DNA of 23,061 nt from assembly GCA_964387935.1 (NCBI GenBank), contig CAYLZN010000057.1, forward strand, positions 1-23,061, given 5' to 3'. The notes below the pieces were generated by a model, which worked only from the letters and a program-made list of their open reading frames with translations, did not search any database and had not been told where the DNA came from. Of this stretch, positions 13,469-20,643 are shown one piece after another. The translations under genes were made by a program, and so were the position numbers. The DNA is from CAYLZN01 sp964387935. GTDB lineage: Bacteria; Acidobacteriota; Vicinamibacteria; Vicinamibacterales; JAFNAJ01. The number at the start of each line of letters is the position of its first letter. The stretch's first letter is position 1.

Positions 13469-14818
13469 ATGTCGCCTGAGTCGTCCGCCCTTCCCGCCGA
13501 CGTCGATCGCCTGCTGCCCCGGTTGACGGCGGAGCTGGTGGAACTGACGCGGCTCCCGTCGATCTCGGCGCCGGGCCATCCGGTCGAGCCGATCCACGAC
13601 GCGTGCGATCTGGTGATGGCGCTGCTGCGCGACGAGGGCGTGGAGGTACGCACGCTGGAGCTGCCGGACACGTTCCCGGTGGTGATCGGCGAGATCCCCG
13701 CGCCGCCCGGGGCGCCGACGGTGTTGTTGTACGGGCACTACGACGTCGTGCCGGTCGGCGACACGACGAAATGGACCTCGCCGCCCTTCGAGCCGACCGA
13801 GCGCGGCGGCGCGCTGTATGCGCGCGGCATCTCGGATTCGAAGGCCAACATCCTGGCGCACGTCGGCGCGCTGCGGGCCTGGGGCGGCCGCCCCCCGGTC
13901 GGCGTCAAGGTGGTGATCGAAGGCCAGGAGGAAGTGGGCAGCGCCCTGAACACCTACCCGCTCGAGCACCCGGAGCTGTTCCAGGCCGACGCGATGGTGA
14001 TTGGGGACATGGGCAGCGTGCGCCCCGGCGTGCCAACGCTGACCGTCGCGCTGCGCGGGATGGCCTCAGTGACTGTCAGCGTCCGCACCCTGGCGGGGCC
14101 GAAACACAGCGGGCAGTACGGCGGGGCCGCGCCCGACGCGTTGATCGTGCTGCTGCACGCGCTCTCCACGCTGCACGACGCGCAGGGTAACGTCACGGTC
14201 CCGGGGCTGCGACGCGAGGCGTGGCAGGGCTACGCGTACAGCGAAGACGACTTCCGGGCGCTGTCCGAGACCGCGCCGGGCCTGCCGTTTTTCGGGACCG
14301 GCGGACTCGGGGAGCGGCTCTGGTCGGGCCCCGCCCTCACGGTCACCGGCATCGATGCGCCGTCGGTCGATCAGGCAGTCAACGCGGTGCAGCCCTGGGC
14401 GCGGGCGACGATCAACCTCCGCGTGCACCCCGAACAGGAGGCCGCCGAGGCGCAGCGCGCGCTGCTGGCGTTCCTGCGAACCCTGCGCCCCATGGGCATC
14501 GGCCTCGACGTCACGGCGGGCGCCATCGGCAACGGCTTCGCCGCCGCGACGACCGGCCCGGCGTACACCGCCGCCCAGTCCGCCATGTCGGCAGCCTGGG
14601 GTGGTCCCACCGTCATGGTCGGCACCGGCGGCTCCATCCCGCTCGTGAACGCGCTCCATCGCGCGCAGCCGGAGGCCGAGATCCTGCTCCTCGGAGCGAC
14701 CGACGGCTTCAGCAACATCCATGCGCCAGACGAGCGGGTGCTGCTCGACGAGTTCAGAAAAACGATCCTCGCCGAGGCCGACTTCTTTCAGCAGTACGCC
14801 GCGCGGTGGCGAGCGTGA
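13469..14818 (+). CDS. M20 family metallopeptidase (dipeptidase)
   Basis: A 449-residue cytoplasmic zinc peptidase of the M20 family (ArgE/DapE/CPG2 clan). The metal and catalytic residues are in place: His90 and Asp92 in YGHYDVVP, Asp123 in RGISDSKAN, the Glu154-Glu155 pair in EGQEEVGS, Asp180 in IGDMGS, and the last ligand His418 in NIHAPDE. The lid or dimerisation domain lies at about 190-315 with KHSGQYGGAAPDA. GGAGGAG 5 nt before the ATG at 13469 sets the start. There is no signal peptide. It sits 43 bp after the permease and probably shares its transcript, but a functional link is not obvious. The annotation as dipeptidase rests on overall similarity to M20 dipeptidases; acyl-amino-acid hydrolysis is an alternative. 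The gene ends 55 bp from the convergent lipoprotein gene. Confidence 0.92.
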   Translation: MSPESSALPADVDRLLPRLTAELVELTRLPSISAPGHPVEPIHDACDLVMALLRDEGVEVRTLELPDTFPVVIGEIPAPPGAPTVLLYGHYDVVPVGDTTKWTSPPFEPTERGGALYARGISDSKANILAHVGALRAWGGRPPVGVKVVIEGQEEVGSALNTYPLEHPELFQADAMVIGDMGSVRPGVPTLTVALRGMASVTVSVRTLAGPKHSGQYGGAAPDALIVLLHALSTLHDAQGNVTVPGLRREAWQGYAYSEDDFRALSETAPGLPFFGTGGLGERLWSGPALTVTGIDAPSVDQAVNAVQPWARATINLRVHPEQEAAEAQRALLAFLRTLRPMGIGLDVTAGAIGNGFAAATTGPAYTAAQSAMSAAWGGPTVMVGTGGSIPLVNALHRAQPEAEILLLGATDGFSNIHAPDERVLLDEFRKTILAEADFFQQYAARWRA

Positions 14819-14873
14819 GGTGCGCGTTGCGTCGCCAGCCGGTCGCCGCCCGCCGGTCTGTGGCATCCGGACC

Positions 14874-15497
14874 CTACTGCGGCGGGCTCTTCAGCAGTCC
14901 GGCCCGCGCGATTTCCCCGGCGGCCGCGTTCGACACGCTGGCAAACAGCGAGGTGAAGTCGCCCGGGTTCACGGTGCGGCTCCGGCCAGACCAGATCAGC
15001 TCGTCCGGTTGAAGCGTATACACCAGCGTTTCGACCCAGACGGCCGCGTCTGGCAGAGGGCCCCCGGACCAGGCGTTGCCTCGCGCCCAGCGGTAGTTGT
15101 TCCAGAACGACGTCTGGCTCCCCGCGCGTATCGACCCGCCGACCGGACGGGCGCGTGGGCCTTCGGGAACGATCTGCATGACGACAACGGCCACCGCTCC
15201 GGCCTCTGCCAGTGCGGTCCTGACCTTGGCCTCGTCCTGCAGGTCCGCCGTCGGCAGGATCGTCGAGGCGGCCACCCCTCGCGCGCCGAGGGCCGTGACC
15301 TTCGCCGCGACCGTATCCTCGCCGGCGCGGCGCGTCACGTCCTGGGTACTCATCACGAGCACGACGACCGTCTGGCCATCGAGCGCGAACGGCCTGACCG
15401 ACGGGTTCGTCGAGGTGGTCTTGAACGCAGTGGCGGTTCCGCAACCGCCGGCGAGAAGGGCTGCGCCAAGCAGCCACCTGACGTTGGGGGTCTTCAT
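14874..15497 (-). CDS. Uncharacterised lipoprotein
   Basis: A 207-residue lipoprotein. The N-terminus RWLLGAALLAGGC places a lipidated cysteine at residue 19. The mature part has an alternating beta-alpha pattern: QTVVVLVMSTQDVTRRAGEDTVAAKVTALGARGV, then VRTALAEAGAVAVVVMQIVPEG, a Trp/Tyr-rich loop (SFWNNYRWARG), and VWVETLVYTLQPDELIWSGRSRTVNP. This pattern (a strand, an Arg-Arg-x-x-Glu-Asp helix, a strand ending in VMQIV, then VETLVY...LIWSG) matches uncharacterised lipoproteins I recall from Acidobacteriota and Proteobacteria, distantly like DUF4136; no function is known. The ATG at 15497 has GGAG 9 nt upstream. It lies 34 bp downstream of the outer-membrane protein gene and is the last gene of the minus-strand group. 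Confidence 0.8.
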   Translation of the reverse strand: MKTPNVRWLLGAALLAGGCGTATAFKTTSTNPSVRPFALDGQTVVVLVMSTQDVTRRAGEDTVAAKVTALGARGVAASTILPTADLQDEAKVRTALAEAGAVAVVVMQIVPEGPRARPVGGSIRAGSQTSFWNNYRWARGNAWSGGPLPDAAVWVETLVYTLQPDELIWSGRSRTVNPGDFTSLFASVSNAAAGEIARAGLLKSPPQ

Positions 15498-15531
15498 GTC
15501 GTGACACTCCCTGGCTCGACTCACGAGGACA

Positions 15532-16350
15532 CTACTTCTGGGCCCAGTGGAACATGAGCGAGAACACTGGACCGTACTGAATGGTCGCGTATTCGACGTC
15601 GGTCACGACCCTCCCATCCGCGGCGACACTGCCGGTGTCGATGCCCAGCGCCTTGTAGCCGATCACGGCGCCCGCCCAGGATGCGAACCGATACTCGACG
15701 CCGAGCGTACTGCTCCACGTGAACGCCTGACCGCCGCCGATGTCGGCGCGACTCAGGAACCAGACCTTGTTCCCCAGCCTCGGCCGGAACGTGAAGCCGC
15801 CGAACCCACCGACGGCGGTCGCGCTGGTGTCGACCGGCGTGAGCTGATTCTGGACGCCCGCGAACCTGAGCTTTGGCGACAGGGTGTAGGTCCGGACCCC
15901 ACCGATGAGGCTGAAGTCCGAAGAGGGCGTGACCCGGTACGACACGCCGCCCTCGACGATCACCATCCCCAGTTCCGCTTCGCCCGTGATGTCCCGCGGG
16001 ATGACCGGCGTCGTGAAGGTCGTGTCGGTCTCGAGCCGCAGGAAGTAGACGTCGCCGAGGACACCCCATCGGCCCTTCTGCGCGCCAACGTGCAGCGCGA
16101 ACGATGCGGCCAGCTTGTCGAGGGCGTCCTCGAACGTCATGAAGATGGGCACGTTCCTGTCGTTCACCGCCAGATCGCCGTCGAGCCTCGCGGCCCAGAA
16201 GTACAGGGGCGCGACCTCGACCTCCCACTTGTCGGACTGGGCGAGGGCGTGGGGCGACGAGGCCATCATGCCACACATGGTGACCACGAGGGCACAGAGG
16301 CGAGGAAGGATGGCGGAAGTACGGGAGACGGTGCGACGCGCAAGTTTCAT
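15532..16350 (-). CDS. Outer-membrane beta-barrel protein
   Basis: A 272-residue protein with a long signal peptide (about residues 1-38, ending SSPHALAQ). The mature part consists almost entirely of amphipathic beta strands separated by short turns: KWEVEVAPLYFWAARLDGDL, SFALHVGAQKGRWGVLGDVYFLRLE, LGMVIVEGGVSYRV, FSLIGGVRTYTLSPKL, GFGGFTFRPRLG, KVWFLSRADIGGG, STLGVEYRF, WAGAVIGYKALGI and the terminal TIQYGPVFSLMFHWAQK. This indicates an 8- to 12-strand barrel. Family members are usually annotated only as outer-membrane beta-barrel proteins. The ATG at 16350 has GGAG 8 nt upstream; frames opening earlier add a polar extension. A lipoprotein gene follows 34 bp downstream and the TAXI gene lies 71 bp upstream, all on the minus strand. 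Whether the barrel takes part in the uptake suggested by those neighbours is unknown. Confidence 0.85.
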   Translation of the reverse strand: MKLARRTVSRTSAILPRLCALVVTMCGMMASSPHALAQSDKWEVEVAPLYFWAARLDGDLAVNDRNVPIFMTFEDALDKLAASFALHVGAQKGRWGVLGDVYFLRLETDTTFTTPVIPRDITGEAELGMVIVEGGVSYRVTPSSDFSLIGGVRTYTLSPKLRFAGVQNQLTPVDTSATAVGGFGGFTFRPRLGNKVWFLSRADIGGGQAFTWSSTLGVEYRFASWAGAVIGYKALGIDTGSVAADGRVVTDVEYATIQYGPVFSLMFHWAQK

Positions 16351-16421
16351 GAGAGTGGCTCCAACAGCCCGTGTGAGGGGCTTGCCATGTGACGTTCTGG
16401 GTCGCGATGCGGACGGGGTCA

Positions 16422-17744
16422 TCACTCTGGTCCTGGAACCAGCCGCTCGCGGACCAGCCGGATGTGATGGCGCAGGGCATACCCCAGCGCCGCGAACTCC
16501 TTGGGGACGCGCAGGCGACTGACCCGTGCCTCGAGTTCGTCCAGCTTCCGGACGAGCGTCGGGGTCGTCCCGTGCGCGCCGGCGTCCTGCGCCTGCAGGT
16601 CGAGGAGCTTCAGCTCACCGTAGAAGGACGCCAGACGCCGTTGGACGTACCACGCGCGTACGGACGGCAGCCCCTGCATCAGCGGGACCCAGAGCGCGAG
16701 CGCGGGCACGAGCACGAGGACCACCCGCTCGGTCAGCACCGCCAGCCAGAACGGCAGGTAGCGCTGCAGCACGGGCGGGCCACGCCGGTGGAACTGCGTC
16801 GCTTCGTTCGCCAGCGGAAGGTCCTCGGCTTCGAGCGCCGGAAACTCACCGGCGTGCTGGAACATCCCCGGTGTCGCATGGATCTCCGACGCGGCGGCCA
16901 GCAGCAAGTACTTGAGCGCCGGGTGCAGGTCGCGCCGCACGACCAGACTTCCCTTCGACGCCACGAGCGCCACGTCGGTTGCGGGCACGCCGCGGGCCAG
17001 GTCTGCGGCGCCAGCCGGCAGGACTCGCCTGTCGAGGACCGGAATCCGTGCGACGAGCGCGTCCGCGCGCGGGAAACTGACGAGCGTGACGCCCTCCGCC
17101 TGGAGCAGCCGTTGCACGACGGGGGCGCTCCACGACGTCAGGAACACCGCCGCGTCGATTTCGCCGCGCGTCAGTTGGTCTGCGGCCTCCTCGGGCGCGA
17201 GCGCCAGCAACGCGGCCGCGTTCGCGTCGATCCCCCCGAGGCCGAACAGCCGGAGCGTCAACAGGCGCGTGGCGCTGCCCTCGCCGCCAATCGCGATGCG
17301 CTTCCCACGCAGATCCGCAAAGTCCAGCGAGCCCGCCGGCCCGCGATGGAACAGCCAGAGCGGCTCGTAGAACACGGTGCCGAGCGAGTGGAGTGCCGGC
17401 GCATGTTCAGGGGTCGTCGTGCCGGCCTGCACGAATCCGGCGCCGACGCCCGACCGCGGGTCCTGCAACCGTTCGAGGTTGGCCAGCGCTCCGGTTGTCG
17501 GGTCGAGCTCCACCGTCACACCCGAGCGAGCCAGGATCTCGCGGTAGCGCATCCCATACTCGGCATGGGCGCTGCCTGCGGGCCCCGTGGCCATCCGCAG
17601 GGTCCGGGGCGGTGCGGGCCACGCCTGCAGGAGCCCCCAAGCCGCGACGGCCGGCAACGCCAGCAGCAGCAGCGTCGCCAACACGGTTCGCGGGCGAATC
17701 ACCCCGGGGCGAGCGCCGGAGGTCCTCTCGCCGGAATCAGCCAC
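16422..17744 (-). CDS. TAXI-family solute-binding protein with membrane anchors
   Basis: A 440-residue protein related to TAXI solute receptors of TRAP transporters. A first transmembrane helix (about 19-41) is followed by the binding domain: LRMATGPAGSAHAEYGMRYREIL, VELDPTTGALANLERL, VGAGFVQAG, SLDFADLRGKRIAIGGEGSATR, EIDAAVFLTSWSAP, and DVALVASKGSLVVRRDLHPAL. A second helix (about 332-358) then leads to a charged helical tail (about 360-440) with a heptad-like LVRKLDELEARVSRLRV. The protein is therefore anchored at both ends with a periplasmic receptor domain and a cytoplasmic tail. Soluble TAXI receptors lack this tail. No TRAP permease gene is in the window. The start is GTG (17742-17744), overlapping the end of pepT by 8 bp (GTGGCTGA), which indicates translational coupling. 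A sensory or scaffolding role instead of transport is possible. Confidence 0.83.
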   Translation of the reverse strand: MADSGERTSGARPGVIRPRTVLATLLLLALPAVAAWGLLQAWPAPPRTLRMATGPAGSAHAEYGMRYREILARSGVTVELDPTTGALANLERLQDPRSGVGAGFVQAGTTTPEHAPALHSLGTVFYEPLWLFHRGPAGSLDFADLRGKRIAIGGEGSATRLLTLRLFGLGGIDANAAALLALAPEEAADQLTRGEIDAAVFLTSWSAPVVQRLLQAEGVTLVSFPRADALVARIPVLDRRVLPAGAADLARGVPATDVALVASKGSLVVRRDLHPALKYLLLAAASEIHATPGMFQHAGEFPALEAEDLPLANEATQFHRRGPPVLQRYLPFWLAVLTERVVLVLVPALALWVPLMQGLPSVRAWYVQRRLASFYGELKLLDLQAQDAGAHGTTPTLVRKLDELEARVSRLRVPKEFAALGYALRHHIRLVRERLVPGPE

Positions 17745-19104
17745 CCCAGTCCACGGGGGCCATCCCTTCGGACGCCTTCCCGGCCCCGGCTCGCCCTGCC
17801 GACGTCGGGGCGACCTTCACATGGCTCCACCGCTCGGCGAGCTCGATGCACACGTCCGTGGCGCGGGCCATGTCCTGCACGCTGATCCACTCGTACGGCC
17901 CGTGGATGTTCTGCATGCCGGTGAACAGGTTCGGCGTCGGCACGCCCATCTCGGTCAGACGCGCGCCGTCGGTGCCGCCGCGAATCGACGCGGTGACCGG
18001 TTCGATGCCGAGCTGGCGGCACGCGTCGCGCGCCAGTTCGACCGGGCGCATGTCCTGCTCGAGCCAGTAGCGCATGTTGCGGTACTGCTGCGTCGCGGTG
18101 CACACGATCTTCGCGCGTGGCTCGGTGGCCTGCACGGCCGCACACACCTGTTCGAGCAGTTCGCGCTTGACGCGCAGGCCGTCGAGCTCGAAGTCGCGCA
18201 GAATGAAATGGAGGTCGGCGCTGGCGGCCGTGCCGCTCATCTGGTAAAGGTGGAGGAATCCCTGCCGACCGCACGTGGTCTCCGGCGTGAGTGTCACCTG
18301 CGGCAGCGTCCCGACGATCTTGGCGCCCAGGTGCAGCGCGTTGACGAGCGTGTTCTTGGCCTGTCCCGGGTGAGCTGACACGCCCTTCACGCGCACGTGG
18401 ACCTTGTCGGCTGAAAACGTCTCGGACACGATCTCGCCGAAGTCGCCGCCGTCGAGCGTATACGCACACGCGGCGTTCAGGTCCTCGGGCAGATGGCGAT
18501 GGACCCCCCGGCCGATCTCCTCGTCCGGCGTGAAGCCGATCCGGATCGGGCCGTGTCGCAGATCCGGGTTCTGCAGCAGGTGCCGCGCCATGGTCATGAC
18601 AATGGCGACGCCCGCCTTGTCGTCCGCGCCGAGCAGCGTGGTTCCGCTGGCGGTGACGATGTCGTGGCCCACTTTGCCCGCGAGGTAGGGGAACTGCCTG
18701 GGTGACAGCACGACCGTCGGGTCGTCGGGCAGCACCAGGTCACCCCCGGCGTAGTTGCGGTGAACGATCGGACGGACGTTGGTGGCGTTGAAGCCAGGCG
18801 CCGTGTCCACGTGTGCCAGGAAGGCGATCGGCGGCGCCGCGGACTTCACGGTCGGACGGATCGTCGCGAGCACCGCGCCGTAGTCGGTGAGCCGCACGTC
18901 GTGGGCGCCGATGTGCTTCAGTTCGTGTTCGAGCAGTTCGAGCAGCTCGAGTTGCGAACTGCTGCTCGGCGAGGTCGTCGACGCCTCGTCGCTCTGGGTG
19001 TCGATGCGCGCATAGCGCACGAGCCGCTCTTCGAGCTCGCGATCGAACCGCGAGTGCGCGGTGACCGTCCTCGGGTGGAGGGGAGCAGGCGTCGGGGTGA
19101 CCAT
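17737..19104 (-). CDS. pepT: Peptidase T (tripeptide aminopeptidase, M20B)
   Basis: A 455-residue cytoplasmic zinc aminopeptidase that removes the N-terminal residue from tripeptides. The active-site set of PepT is complete: His98 and Asp100 in HVDTAPG, bridging Asp161 in LGADDKAG, catalytic Glu195 and ligand Glu196 in PDEEIGRG, Asp218 in TLDGGDFG and His401 in NIHGPYEWI. The PepT-specific segments AHPGQAKN and IRGGTDGARLTEMGVPTPNLFTG are also present. The usual length is about 410; the extra residues are a 20-residue polar N-terminus and a Gly/Ala-rich C-terminus (about 434-455) that overlaps the next gene. The ATG at 19104 has GGAG 11 nt upstream, a somewhat long spacing; a GTG 13 codons later is an alternative. 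It heads the minus-strand group pepT-TAXI-barrel-lipoprotein, which suggests a peptide-use context. Confidence 0.93.
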   Translation of the reverse strand: MVTPTPAPLHPRTVTAHSRFDRELEERLVRYARIDTQSDEASTTSPSSSSQLELLELLEHELKHIGAHDVRLTDYGAVLATIRPTVKSAAPPIAFLAHVDTAPGFNATNVRPIVHRNYAGGDLVLPDDPTVVLSPRQFPYLAGKVGHDIVTASGTTLLGADDKAGVAIVMTMARHLLQNPDLRHGPIRIGFTPDEEIGRGVHRHLPEDLNAACAYTLDGGDFGEIVSETFSADKVHVRVKGVSAHPGQAKNTLVNALHLGAKIVGTLPQVTLTPETTCGRQGFLHLYQMSGTAASADLHFILRDFELDGLRVKRELLEQVCAAVQATEPRAKIVCTATQQYRNMRYWLEQDMRPVELARDACRQLGIEPVTASIRGGTDGARLTEMGVPTPNLFTGMQNIHGPYEWISVQDMARATDVCIELAERWSHVKVAPTSAGRAGAGKASEGMAPVDWGG

Positions 19105-19112
19105 ACGTATGG
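19101..19112. promoter_or_regulatory. 12-bp perfect palindrome over the pepT start codon
   Basis: CCATACGTATGG is a perfect palindrome that includes the ATG of pepT and the bases just upstream. It could be an operator or an RNA hairpin covering the start, or chance. Nothing else supports a function. Confidence 0.2.
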
Positions 19113-19354
19113 CGTCTCCGAGGCGCGAGGACTCGGCCTCGGTCGGAACAGCGTCCGGCTCATGCCAATTGCGTGCCCGACATGGTGCCACGGCGCAGGG
19201 TCGTGCCCGGATCTCCGCCGCCCCGGAACGCCACCACAGCGGGGCCAGACCGATGCGTGGTCCATTGATGAGCTGGCGCGCGGGGCTACGACCGGGCCGC
19301 GCCCGGCGACGATCGCGCCCGCGCTCCTTCGCGGATGTACGACTAGTGGCTGAC

Positions 19355-19383
19355 TTGGAACAGGGGGAGCCACCGGCTACCAT
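19355..19383 (+). promoter_or_regulatory. Candidate promoter for the bEBP / response-regulator operon
   Basis: TTGGAA (19355-19360, 4/6) and TACCAT (19378-19383, 4/6) are separated by 17 bp. Transcription would begin at about 19390, immediately before the heptad array, so the array would be in the 5' leader. Both hexamers are imperfect. Confidence 0.3.
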
Positions 19384-19402
19384 CCAACCTTGAAAGGCCG
19401 TC

Positions 19403-19437
19403 AGCCGCTAGCCGCTAGCCGCTAGCCGCTAGCCGTT
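19403..19437. repeat. AGCCGCT heptad array (four copies plus AGCCGTT)
   Basis: Four exact AGCCGCT units (19403-19430) and a final AGCCGTT (19431-19437). The end of the same array reappears after the N gap at 19573-19592. The last unit is 22 bp before the start codon of the sigma-54 activator. The joints create CTAG, a tetramer that is rare in many bacteria. Confidence 0.85.
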
Positions 19438-19472
19438 TCAGACCGTTGGAGGCGTGTGCATGAGGCTCGAAC
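19418..19472. repeat. 55-bp sequence duplicated at both edges of the assembly gap (left copy)
   Basis: Bases 19418-19472 are identical to 19573-19627, the first 55 bases after the gap. The copy includes the end of the heptad array, the ribosome site and the first codons of the activator gene. It is most likely one locus reported twice at unmerged contig ends. Confidence 0.85.
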
Positions 19473-19572
19473 NNNNNNNNNNNNNNNNNNNNNNNNNNNN
19501 NNNNNNNNNNNNNNNNNNNNNNNNNNNNNNNNNNNNNNNNNNNNNNNNNNNNNNNNNNNNNNNNNNNNNNNN
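19473..19572. other. Scaffold gap of exactly 100 N
   Basis: The run is 100 unknown bases, a conventional placeholder length and not a measured size. Because the two flanks overlap by 55 identical bases, the true distance is probably negative, or a few heptad units, and no gene is likely to be hidden here. Confidence 0.9.
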
Positions 19573-19614
19573 GCCGCTAGCCGCTAGCCGTTTCAGACCG
19601 TTGGAGGCGTGTGC

Positions 19615-20640
19615 ATGAGGCTCGAACCCTGTCCACTGCGCGTCGCGACGACAGAGCCGCCCCCATCGAGCCACGAAACGGTCGAGCTCGTTGGCCGCAG
19701 CGACGTCTTCCGCCACACGCTCACGGCGCTGCGGCAGGTGGCGCCGACCAACGCCACCGTGCTGATCCTCGGTGAGACCGGAACCGGGAAGGGGCTGGCG
19801 GCACGCGAGGTGCACCGCCTCAGCCGGCGCCAGCACGCACGATTCGTCGGCGTCGATTGCGGGTCGCTGCCGGCGACCCTGATCGAAAGCGAATTGTTCG
19901 GCCGCGAGAAGGGCGCCTTCACCGACGCGCGATCGACCCAGGTGGGGCGCTTCGAACTCGCCGATGGGGGAACCATCTTCCTCGATGAGGTCGGCGAGCT
20001 GCCGCCGGACCTGCAGGTAAAGCTGCTCCGCGTGCTCCAGTCCGGCGAGTTCGAGCGCCTGGGGTCTCCGCGCACGTTGCGCGTGGACGTCCGGGTGATC
20101 GCCGCGACCAACCGCCACCTGATCGACGAGGTGCGGGCGGGACGGTTCCGTCGCGATCTGTATTACCGTTTGAACGTGTTTCCGGTGCGCATGCCGGCCC
20201 TCCGCGAACGGCAGGAGGACATTCCGATCCTGGCGGATTACCTGATCGGGCGACTGTCCGAGAAGCACCAGCGTCGTGTCGGTCCGATCCCTCGGCCCGT
20301 GCTCGACTCGCTGATGGCCCACGACTGGCCTGGCAACGTCCGGGAACTGGAGAACGTGATCGAACGCGCCATCATTGCGATGGCGGGGCCGACGCTCCGC
20401 CTGGCGGAGGCCCTCACCCCGGAGATGGGCGACGGGCCGTCCGGCGCGGCGACCAACCTGATGGTCGACGTCGAACGCGCCCATATCCTCAAGATGCTCC
20501 ACGCCACTGGATGGCGCATCGAAGGCCCTCGCGGCGCGGCGATGGAACTCGGACTCAAGGCGAGCACGCTGCGCAGTCGCATGCGCAAGCTGGGCGTGCG
20601 CCGGGCGCATCGGAGGCTCGAGGCCGTGCCCGCTCAGTGA
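19615..20640 (+). CDS. Sigma-54-dependent transcriptional activator lacking a sensor domain
   Basis: A 341-residue bacterial enhancer-binding protein. After only about 22 residues comes the AAA+ domain: ELVGRSDVFRH, Walker A GETGTGKG (53-60), ESELFGREKGAFTDA with the sigma-54 contact loop reading GAFTDA (100-105) where GAFTGA is canonical, Walker B IFLDEVGEL (121-129), AATNR, and the arginine finger region FRRDLYYRLNVFPVRMPALRER (178-199). HDWPGNVRELENVIERA follows at about 236-252. The C-terminus carries a Fis-type helix-turn-helix (about 287-328, ASTLRSRMRKLGV). No receiver, GAF or PAS domain is present, so control must come from another protein or from expression level. The ATG at 19615 has GGAGG 7 nt upstream; a GTG at 19609 is too close. 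A response-regulator gene starts 3 bp after the stop. Confidence 0.9.
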   Translation: MRLEPCPLRVATTEPPPSSHETVELVGRSDVFRHTLTALRQVAPTNATVLILGETGTGKGLAAREVHRLSRRQHARFVGVDCGSLPATLIESELFGREKGAFTDARSTQVGRFELADGGTIFLDEVGELPPDLQVKLLRVLQSGEFERLGSPRTLRVDVRVIAATNRHLIDEVRAGRFRRDLYYRLNVFPVRMPALRERQEDIPILADYLIGRLSEKHQRRVGPIPRPVLDSLMAHDWPGNVRELENVIERAIIAMAGPTLRLAEALTPEMGDGPSGAATNLMVDVERAHILKMLHATGWRIEGPRGAAMELGLKASTLRSRMRKLGVRRAHRRLEAVPAQ

Positions 20641-20643
20641 CGC

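Larger units (their letters stand above)
19105..19614. other. Gene-free interval between divergent pepT and the sigma-54 activator gene
   Basis: This holds no supported gene. It contains a candidate plus-strand promoter (19355-19383), a heptad array (19403-19437), the 100-N gap (19473-19572) and duplicated sequence on both sides of the gap. From 19113 to 19354 I see nothing recognisable. Confidence 0.65.

Noticed and set aside
11854..13671. 605-codon open frame on the minus strand opposite the SLC13 permease
   Set aside because: The translation is His/Gln/Arg/Asp-rich antisense of membrane helices, while the plus strand has a full permease with family motifs.
16366..16382. Small hairpin AGCCC/GGGCT between the TAXI and barrel genes as a terminator
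   Set aside because: The arms are only 5 bp, there is no T-tract, and it lies close to the next ribosome site; too weak to call.
16389..17885. 498-codon plus-strand frame across the TAXI gene
   Set aside because: It is antisense to a clear TAXI protein and shows no protein-like pattern.
17737..19383. Longer form of peptidase T starting upstream of 19104
   Set aside because: The extra 93 residues are Arg/Ser/Pro-rich with no family similarity; PepT homology begins after 19104.
19105..19614. Search for a sigma-54 promoter (TGGCAC-N5-TTGC type) before the activator gene
   Set aside because: One TGGCAC occurs on the minus strand near 19185 but no GC element follows at the right distance.
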